Source: Pelomonas candidula
GTDB lineage: Bacteria > Pseudomonadota > Gammaproteobacteria > Burkholderiales > Burkholderiaceae_C
NCBI RefSeq assembly: GCF_043555985.1
Contig: NZ_JBIGIC010000002.1
Span: 310,001-374,000 of the forward strand
DNA length: 64,000 bases
Direction: 5' to 3'
This document shows, one piece after another, positions 58,564 to 64,000 of the stretch; the first letter of the stretch is position 1; each line of letters begins with the position of its first letter. The notes below the pieces were generated by a model. It worked only from the letters and a program-made list of their open reading frames with translations. It was not told the DNA's origin and ran no database searches. A program made the translations under genes and the position numbers.

Positions 58564-59304
58564 TCAGAAGGTCTTCTTCAGGCCGACCACCAGCGTGGTC
58601 TTGCCAAGGAATTGGCCGTTGGCCGGGCTGGCGTAGAAGGTCTTGTCGGCGTCCGAGCCGATCACCGAAGCGCTGAGCAAAAGACCTGAGAAGTCCTTGG
58701 CCAGCGTCAGCGAGTAGTCGGTGTACGAACCGGCCGGGACGTGCCTGATCGTCTGATGGCCGACGTGCGGCGACAGCGTGAAGCCCTCGCCGAGGTCGAA
58801 GTTGGCCGTCACGTCCAGGTAGCCGCTGTTCTTGCTGTCGACGTTGCCGAACAGGTTGGTGACAGCATGCGAGTACTTGGCCGTCACCGGGCCGTAGCTC
58901 AACGCGCCGTAGAGCTCGAAGGTGTTGGCATCGGCGAAGCCCGGCACGCCCTTGAGCTTGTTGCTCGGGTAGAGGTAGTAGAGGCCGCCGACATCCAGCG
59001 TCAGCCCCGGGGCGACCTCGGCCTTGTAGCCGCCATAGAGGTCGACCTCGACGCTGGCGTCGCCACCGGGGATGTCCTTGATCCAGTGGATCGTCGACGC
59101 CCACGTGCCGACGTACAGGCCGTTGGCGGCGGCGTAGTCGATGCCGCCCTGCAGGGCGGGCTTGAGGCGGCTTTGCGAGATGCCGCGGTAGCGGTAGTCG
59201 CTGACGGCGCCAAGGTTGAACGACAGCGGGTCGGCCGGTGCGGGCTCGTCAGCCAATGCAGGGAGTGCTGCCGCGAGGGCGAGCAGGGAAAGAAGCGTTT
59301 TCAT
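58564..59304 (-). CDS. TorF-type putative outer-membrane porin inserted in the kdp operon
   Basis: 246 residues, signal peptide MKTLLSLLALAAALPALA. Mature protein has amphipathic beta-strands and the TorF_porin features SFNLGAVSDYRYRGISQSRLKPALQGGIDY and YADYSLTLAKDFSG-like strands; it ends in KKTF with a C-terminal Phe typical of outer-membrane barrels. It sits 20 bp after kdpB and 14 bp before kdpC, so it is co-transcribed. May be a channel supplying K+ across the outer membrane; that is inference. Confidence 0.87.
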   Translation of the reverse strand: MKTLLSLLALAAALPALADEPAPADPLSFNLGAVSDYRYRGISQSRLKPALQGGIDYAAANGLYVGTWASTIHWIKDIPGGDASVEVDLYGGYKAEVAPGLTLDVGGLYYLYPSNKLKGVPGFADANTFELYGALSYGPVTAKYSHAVTNLFGNVDSKNSGYLDVTANFDLGEGFTLSPHVGHQTIRHVPAGSYTDYSLTLAKDFSGLLLSASVIGSDADKTFYASPANGQFLGKTTLVVGLKKTF

Positions 59305-59324
59305 GGGATATGAGAGTGAGAAGT

Positions 59325-61460
59325 TCAGGCCAGGCCGAGGGCGACCAGGATCAGGTCGATGGCCTTGATGCCGATGAAGGGCACGATGACGCCGCCCAGG
59401 CCGTAGACCAGCAGGTTGCGGCGCAGCAGCGCGGCGGCGCCGATGGCGCGGTAGCGCACGCCCTTGAGCGCCAGCGGGATCAGCACGACGATGATCAACG
59501 CGTTGAAGATGACGGCGCTCAGGATGGCCGAGTTGGGGCTGGCCAGCCGCATCACGTTGAGCGCGGCCAGCTGCGGGTAGGTCGACACGAAGGCCGCCGG
59601 CAGCACGGCGAAGTACTTGGCCAGGTCGTTGGCGATGGAGAAGGTCGTGAGAGACCCTCGCGTCATCAGCATCTGCTTGCCGGTCTCGACCACCTCGATC
59701 AGCTTGGTCGGGTTGCTGTCGAGGTCGACCATGTTGCCGGCCTCCTTGGCAGCCTGCGTGCCGGTGTTCATCGCGACGGCCACGTCGGCCTGGGCCAGCG
59801 CCGGGGCGTCGTTGGTGCCGTCGCCGGTCATCGCCACGAGCTTGCCCTGCGCCTGCTGCTCGCGGATCAGCGCGAGCTTGGCCTCGGGCGTGGCCTCGGC
59901 GAGGAAGTCGTCGACGCCGGCCTCGGCCGCGATGGCCGCGGCCGTCAGCCGGTTGTCACCGGTGACCATCACCGTCTTGATGCCCATGCGTCGCAGCTGC
60001 GCAAAGCGCTCCTTGATGCCGGGCTTGACGATGTCCTTCAGCTCGACGACGCCCAGCACCTGGGCGACCGCAGCCGGCGCCGGGCCGCCCCAAGCCGGCT
60101 GCGCACCCGCCTGGCGGGTGGCCGCCGCACCCGGCGGCCGGGTGTCACAGATCGCCACGACCAGCGGCGTGCTGCCGCGGCGGGCGGCCTCGTCCACCGC
60201 GGACTGCACGCTGGCCGGCCAGCGGCCGCCCAGTGCTTCGACGTGGGCACGCACCGCGCTGCCAGCGCCCTTGCGGATCTGGCGCGTACCCAGGTCCACG
60301 CCGCTCATGCGCGTCTGCGCGGTGAACGGAATGAACTCGCCGGGCTCGACCTCGGCTGCAGCCGGGCCGAACTTGCGGTCCGCCAGCACGACGATGCTGC
60401 GCCCCTCGGGCGTCTCGTCGGCCCGCGAGGCCAGGCGGGCGGCCTCGGCCAACTGGGCCTCGCTGGTGCCCTCGACGGGCCAGAAGGCGTCGGCCTGGCG
60501 GTTGCCGAGCGTGATGGTGCCGGTCTTGTCCAGCAGCAGCACGTCCACGTCGCCTGCGGCCTCCACAGCACGGCCCGAGGTGGCGATGACGTTGGCCTGC
60601 AGCATGCGGCTCATGCCCGCCACGCCCACGGCCGACAACAGGCCGGCGATGGTTGTGGGGATCAGGCAGACCAGCAGCGCCACCAGCACGACGAGTCCGA
60701 CCGGCTGGCCGGCGCCCGCGACCGCCACGCTGAACTGCGAGAACGGCAGCAGCGTGGCGCACACGCCCAGGAACACCAGCGTCAGTGCGACGAGCAGGAT
60801 GGTCAGCGCGATCTCGTTGGGCGTGCGCTTGCGCTGGGCGCCCTCCACCATCGCGATCATGCGGTCGACGAAGGTCTCGCCGGGGTTGACGGCCACACGG
60901 GCGACGACCCAGTCGGACAGCACACGGGTGCCGCCGGTCAGCGCCGAGAAGTCGCCGCCGCTCTCGCGGATGACGGGGGCCGACTCGCCCGTGATGGCGC
61001 TTTCGTCCACGGACGCCACGCCGTCGACGACCTCGGCATCGGCCGGCACGACATCGCCCGCCTCCACCAGCACGATCTCGCCCTTGCGCAGCGTGCTGGC
61101 CTCGCGCGGATGCCAGGTCAGCGATTCACGCGAGGTGCCGGGCTTCCAGCTGGCCATCACCTTGGCCCAGGTCTCCTTCTTCAGGCCGCGCAGCGACGCG
61201 GCCTGGGCCTTGCTGCGGCCTTCGGCCAGCGCCTCGGCGAAGTTGGCGAACAGCACGGTGAACCACAGCCACACGGTCACGGCAATGACGAAGCCGTTCG
61301 GCTGGGCAACGGACAGCGCGGTGGTCAGCAGGCTGCCCAGGTAGACGACGAACATCACCGGATTGCGCCACTGGGTGCGCGGGTCCAGCTTGCGGACGGA
61401 GTCGACCAGCGCGGCGCGGGTCAGCGCCGGGTCGAACAGGGAAAAACCAGCGCGATTCAT
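59325..61460 (-). CDS. kdpB: Potassium-transporting P-type ATPase subunit KdpB
   Basis: 711 residues. The phosphorylation site is DKTGT at Asp311; TGES at 157-160 (Ser160 is the regulatory serine site known in E. coli); GDGTNDAPALA is the hinge. The loop after this carries TGTQAAKEAGNMVDLDSNPTKL. It hydrolyses ATP to drive K+ uptake through KdpA. Overlaps kdpA by ATGA. Confidence 0.97.
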   Translation of the reverse strand: MNRAGFSLFDPALTRAALVDSVRKLDPRTQWRNPVMFVVYLGSLLTTALSVAQPNGFVIAVTVWLWFTVLFANFAEALAEGRSKAQAASLRGLKKETWAKVMASWKPGTSRESLTWHPREASTLRKGEIVLVEAGDVVPADAEVVDGVASVDESAITGESAPVIRESGGDFSALTGGTRVLSDWVVARVAVNPGETFVDRMIAMVEGAQRKRTPNEIALTILLVALTLVFLGVCATLLPFSQFSVAVAGAGQPVGLVVLVALLVCLIPTTIAGLLSAVGVAGMSRMLQANVIATSGRAVEAAGDVDVLLLDKTGTITLGNRQADAFWPVEGTSEAQLAEAARLASRADETPEGRSIVVLADRKFGPAAAEVEPGEFIPFTAQTRMSGVDLGTRQIRKGAGSAVRAHVEALGGRWPASVQSAVDEAARRGSTPLVVAICDTRPPGAAATRQAGAQPAWGGPAPAAVAQVLGVVELKDIVKPGIKERFAQLRRMGIKTVMVTGDNRLTAAAIAAEAGVDDFLAEATPEAKLALIREQQAQGKLVAMTGDGTNDAPALAQADVAVAMNTGTQAAKEAGNMVDLDSNPTKLIEVVETGKQMLMTRGSLTTFSIANDLAKYFAVLPAAFVSTYPQLAALNVMRLASPNSAILSAVIFNALIIVVLIPLALKGVRYRAIGAAALLRRNLLVYGLGGVIVPFIGIKAIDLILVALGLA

Positions 61461-63253
61461 GAAGCGCTCCAGAGCATGAAGTGCTCGACCACCGGCCCCA
61501 GGGCCAGCGCCGGCACATAGTTCAGAAGACCGACCAGCAGCACGACGCCGATCAGCATCGCGACGAACAGCGGACCATGAGTGGGCAGCGTGCCCTCGCC
61601 CGGAGCGAGGCGCTTCTTGCCAACGAGGGAGCCGGCCATGGCCAGCACCGGCACGATGACGCCGAAGCGGCCGACCCACATCACCAGGCCCAGCAGCAGG
61701 TTGTAGAACGGTGTGTTGGCCGACAGGCCCGCAAAGGCGCTGCCGTTGTTGTTGCCCGCCGAGGACATGGCATACAGCACCTCGCTGAAGCCATGCGCGC
61801 CGGGCGCCGCGACGCCGGCCTTGCCCGGCTCGACGACGACGGCGATCGCCGTGCCGATCAACACGGCCAGCGGCGTCAGCAGGATGGCCAGCGACACCAT
61901 CTTCATCTCGTGCGCCTCGATCTTCTTGCCGAGGTATTCGGGCGTGCGGCCGATCATGAGCCCGGCGACGAAAACGGCCAGGATGGCAAACACCAGCATG
62001 CCGTACAGGCCCGCACCGACGCCACCGAAGACGACCTCGCCCAGCTGGATCATCACCATCGGCACGAGCCCGCCCAGCGGCGTGAAGCTGTCGTGCATCG
62101 CGTTGACGGCACCGCAGCTGGCGGCCGTCGTGATGACGGCGAACAGCGACGAGGCCTCGATGCCGAAGCGCACTTCCTTGCCTTCCATGTTGCCGCCGGA
62201 CTGCGTGGCGCTCTGCACGGCGTCGACGCCCAGCCTGGCGAGCTTCGGGTTGCCGGCCTGCTCGGCCGCCGTGGCCACGACGACGGCGACGACGAACATC
62301 GCCGTCATCGCGCCCAGCAGCGCCCAGCCCTGCCGCATGTCGCCCACCTGGCGGCCCATGACGAAGCACAGCGCCGCCGGAATCAGGAAGATGGACAGCA
62401 TCTGCAGCGCATTCGTCGCCGCGCTCGGATTCTCGAAGGGGTGGGCCGAGTTCGCGTTGAAGAAGCCGCCGCCGTTGGTGCCCAGCATCTTGATGGACAG
62501 CTGGGACGCGACCGGCCCGAGCGCGATGCTCTGCGACTGGCCGTGCTTGTCGTCCATGACGGGCTGGCCATCGGCGCCCTTGAGCGGCTGGCCGTCAGGG
62601 CCGAGCCGCGGTTCCTGCCAGCTCTGGGCCTCGATGGTCGTCACGTCCTGGTAGGGCTTGAGCGTCTGCACGACGCCCATGCCGGCCAGCACGATGGCGA
62701 ACACGAGGGACAGCGGCAGCAGCACCCACAGCGTGGCGCGGGTCAGGTCGGCCCAGACGTTGCCGATGGCCTTGCCGGTATGGCGAGCGAAGCCACGAAC
62801 CAGCGCGACCACGACGGCGATGCCGGTCGCGGCGGACAGGAAATTCTGCACCGTCAGCGCGAGCATCTGCGTCAGGTAGCTCATCGTCGTCTCGCCGCCG
62901 TAGCCCTGCCAGTTCGTGTTGGTCACGAAGCTGACGGCGGTGTTGAAGGCCGAGTCGGGCGAGACGGCGGCCATGCCTTGCGGGTTGAGCGGCAGCCATT
63001 GCTGAAGCCGCTGCAGCGCGTAGACGGCCAGCACGCCCAGCGCATTGAAGATCAACAGGCCCATCGCGTAGCGCAGCCAGCCTTGCTCGGCGTCGGCATT
63101 GACGCCGGCCAGCTTGAGCAGCCCGCGCTCGACACGCTTCAGCCCCGCGATGCGGCCTTCCATCGCGGCGTAGATCCATCGCGCCAGCGGCCAGGCCAGC
63201 GCGAACAGCACGACGAGGAAGGCCACCAGTTGCAACCAGCCGGAACTGTTCAT
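61457..63253 (-). CDS. kdpA: Potassium-transporting ATPase channel-like subunit KdpA
   Basis: 598 residues, about ten membrane segments with four pore loops including SFVTNTNWQGYGGETTMSY and LGTNGGGFFNANSAHPFENP, which line the K+ selectivity filter. Slightly longer than E. coli KdpA (557). The start overlaps the kdpF stop and the stop overlaps kdpB. Confidence 0.97.
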   Translation of the reverse strand: MNSSGWLQLVAFLVVLFALAWPLARWIYAAMEGRIAGLKRVERGLLKLAGVNADAEQGWLRYAMGLLIFNALGVLAVYALQRLQQWLPLNPQGMAAVSPDSAFNTAVSFVTNTNWQGYGGETTMSYLTQMLALTVQNFLSAATGIAVVVALVRGFARHTGKAIGNVWADLTRATLWVLLPLSLVFAIVLAGMGVVQTLKPYQDVTTIEAQSWQEPRLGPDGQPLKGADGQPVMDDKHGQSQSIALGPVASQLSIKMLGTNGGGFFNANSAHPFENPSAATNALQMLSIFLIPAALCFVMGRQVGDMRQGWALLGAMTAMFVVAVVVATAAEQAGNPKLARLGVDAVQSATQSGGNMEGKEVRFGIEASSLFAVITTAASCGAVNAMHDSFTPLGGLVPMVMIQLGEVVFGGVGAGLYGMLVFAILAVFVAGLMIGRTPEYLGKKIEAHEMKMVSLAILLTPLAVLIGTAIAVVVEPGKAGVAAPGAHGFSEVLYAMSSAGNNNGSAFAGLSANTPFYNLLLGLVMWVGRFGVIVPVLAMAGSLVGKKRLAPGEGTLPTHGPLFVAMLIGVVLLVGLLNYVPALALGPVVEHFMLWSAS

Positions 63254-63342
63254 GACAGGTCCTCCGGAAACAACAGCGCCCAGAAGAGATAGCCGACCAG
63301 CCCGACGACGAGGATGGTCGCAGCGAGTTCGAAGCCACTCAT
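63250..63342 (-). CDS. kdpF: Small Kdp subunit KdpF
   Basis: 30 residues: MSGFELAATILVVGLVGYLF begins, and a short WALLFPEDLS end follows. One membrane helix; it matches KdpF, a stabilising peptide of the Kdp complex. The start overlaps the preceding ORF's stop and the stop overlaps kdpA (TCATGA). Confidence 0.93.
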   Translation of the reverse strand: MSGFELAATILVVGLVGYLFWALLFPEDLS

Positions 63343-63434
63343 GACTTCCTCCCCGCCAGCTTGTGGCAGCCCCAGGCTGCCAGAGCGGTCACGAGCCCGA
63401 GGGCCGCGCAGAGACCGAGAAAAACGATGTCCAT
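63339..63434 (-). CDS. 31-residue membrane protein leading the kdp operon
   Basis: MDIVFLGLCAALGLVTALAAW then GCHKLAGRKS: one membrane helix with a basic end. GGAGG lies 4 bases upstream. Similar small leader ORFs occur before kdpF in other bacteria. Its stop overlaps the kdpF start. The start region folds into a hairpin (63431-63460), so its translation could gate the whole operon. Confidence 0.7.
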   Translation of the reverse strand: MDIVFLGLCAALGLVTALAAWGCHKLAGRKS

Positions 63435-63460
63435 GACACCTCCATAACGATGGAGGTCAT
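63431..63460 (-). promoter_or_regulatory. Hairpin covering the first kdp ribosome-binding site
   Basis: On the minus strand mRNA, AUGACCUCCAU pairs with AUGGAGGUGUCAU through a CGUU loop: eight pairs, a two-base bulge (GU) and three further pairs. The paired bases include the whole GGAGG and the A and U of the start codon at 63434. Confidence 0.6.
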
Positions 63461-63505
63461 TCTGGAAATCACGCCGTCAAACCGCCGACAAGATCGCGGC
63501 GGGCG

Positions 63506-63525
63506 GCATCAAGAAAGCATCAAGA
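63506..63525 (-). promoter_or_regulatory. Tandem direct repeat upstream of kdp (candidate KdpE site)
   Basis: Two exact copies of GCATCAAGA (63506-63514, 63517-63525), 11 bp apart, read TCTTGATGC-TT-TCTTGATGC in the kdp direction. OmpR-family regulators bind direct repeats with this spacing. It lies about 72-91 bp upstream of the first kdp ORF and overlaps the ribE stop. Confidence 0.5.
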
Positions 63526-64000
63526 TTTCGGCAGCGCCAGCTGAGTGAGGTCGATGCCGCGCTCCTGCGCGATGGCTTCCAGCATCGGCAGCAGCGCGCC
63601 CAGCTTTTCGTCCAGCGCATCGCGCACGGTGTCGACGACGACCTGCGTGCTGCGATCGATCTCGATGTGGATGGCGTCGCCGACGCCCTTGTCGGCGAAG
63701 GTCGTCATGCGCAGCGTCTCGGGGATCAGCCACACCTCGAACCAGCCCGAGCCGTCTCGCTCGCGCTTCGCCTCGGCGACCGTCAGGCTGCAACCGTTGA
63801 CGCCGATGTAGCCCTTGGCGAACACGTAGCGCATCCACGGCGCCGGCACGGCGAAGCGGATGACGTGGTTGTTGTCGGGCTTGCGGATCTCGGCGATGCG
63901 CGCCGACACGTCCACGTGGCCGGACAGCGGATGGCCGCCGATCTCGGCGCCGTCCTTGGCGGCACGCTCGACGTTCAAGCCCGAGCCGACCTTCAGCCCG
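63520..64000 (-). CDS. ribE: Riboflavin synthase alpha subunit (partial, 5' end outside window)
   Basis: The visible 160 residues, read from the window edge at GLKVGSGLNVERAAK, cover the C-terminal two-thirds or more of the two-domain enzyme: GGHPLSGHVD, GYIGVNGCSLTV and FADKGVGDAIHIEID are the second-domain marks. It makes riboflavin from two lumazine molecules. The first domain and true start lie to the right. Its stop is 85 bp before the kdp leader on the same strand. Confidence 0.93.
   Translation of the reverse strand, partial: GLKVGSGLNVERAAKDGAEIGGHPLSGHVDVSARIAEIRKPDNNHVIRFAVPAPWMRYVFAKGYIGVNGCSLTVAEAKRERDGSGWFEVWLIPETLRMTTFADKGVGDAIHIEIDRSTQVVVDTVRDALDEKLGALLPMLEAIAQERGIDLTQLALPKS

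Noticed and set aside
1..64000. tRNA, rRNA, CRISPR arrays, prophage or insertion sequences
   Set aside because: No conserved T-arm GGTTCGAATCC-type sequence, no regular spacer-repeat array, and no transposase or integrase family was seen on either strand; an automatic tRNA search would settle the tRNA point.

Overview
The window is a G+C-rich stretch of chromosome from a betaproteobacterium, most likely a Burkholderiales member of the Roseateles/Mitsuaria/Rubrivivax kind. This rests on the gene families (DUF3563-like protein, CysB-type regulator, paired sulfate-binding proteins, cyanase, DedA-rhodanese fusion, kdp with its sensor pair) and on very G/C-biased third codon positions; nothing here fixes the genus. 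I saw no rRNA, tRNA, CRISPR array, integrase or insertion sequence. Genes are tightly packed, with many ATGA, GTGA or TGATG stop/start overlaps, so most are co-translated in short operons. Both edges cut genes: the last 32 codons of a probable S1/P1-type nuclease on the left and the 5' end of riboflavin synthase on the right.

Left third (1-31 kb). Methionine aminopeptidase is coupled to a ParD-like antitoxin-fold protein. A condensin-like mksF-mksE-mksB operon ends in a thioesterase gene. modBAC-modE follows, behind a clear ModE-type palindrome. Cyanase is divergent from a sulfate ABC transporter operon (sbp-cysT-cysW-cysA). After it come a stand-alone TOBE/Mop protein, two hydrolases, a CysB-type regulator and a second sulfate-binding protein. 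Then come a Tat-exported intradiol dioxygenase divergent from a DUF1800-DUF1501 pair, a flavodoxin-type protein, a pirin with a divergent LysR regulator, GluQRS and a tandem FKBP.

Middle (31-51 kb). A GGDEF-EAL protein is divergent from a PilZ protein (c-di-GMP enzyme and receptor), followed by an MgtC-type membrane protein. Six codirectional genes then run leftward from 43.4 to 35.1 kb: a thiamine-diphosphate enzyme, two citrate-synthase-like proteins, a TonB-dependent receptor, an ABC-type binding protein without permease or ATPase, and a CHASE8-like/HAMP histidine kinase. This looks like a synthesis, uptake and sensing cassette and is the most intriguing block. Next are an M28 peptidase, an AraC-VOC pair, a textbook ECF41 sigma factor with its AhpD-like target and promoter, and an ABC-2 exporter.

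Right (51-64 kb). A potassium island runs leftward: a small membrane ORF, kdpF, kdpA, kdpB, a TorF-type porin, kdpC, a CorA transporter, kdpD, kdpE, then an MFS transporter coupled to kdpE. Its leader has a hairpin that would hide the first ribosome-binding site, and a tandem direct repeat that could bind KdpE.

Two dispersed intergenic repeat families occur, each in three copies, and both keep hairpins through paired base changes.
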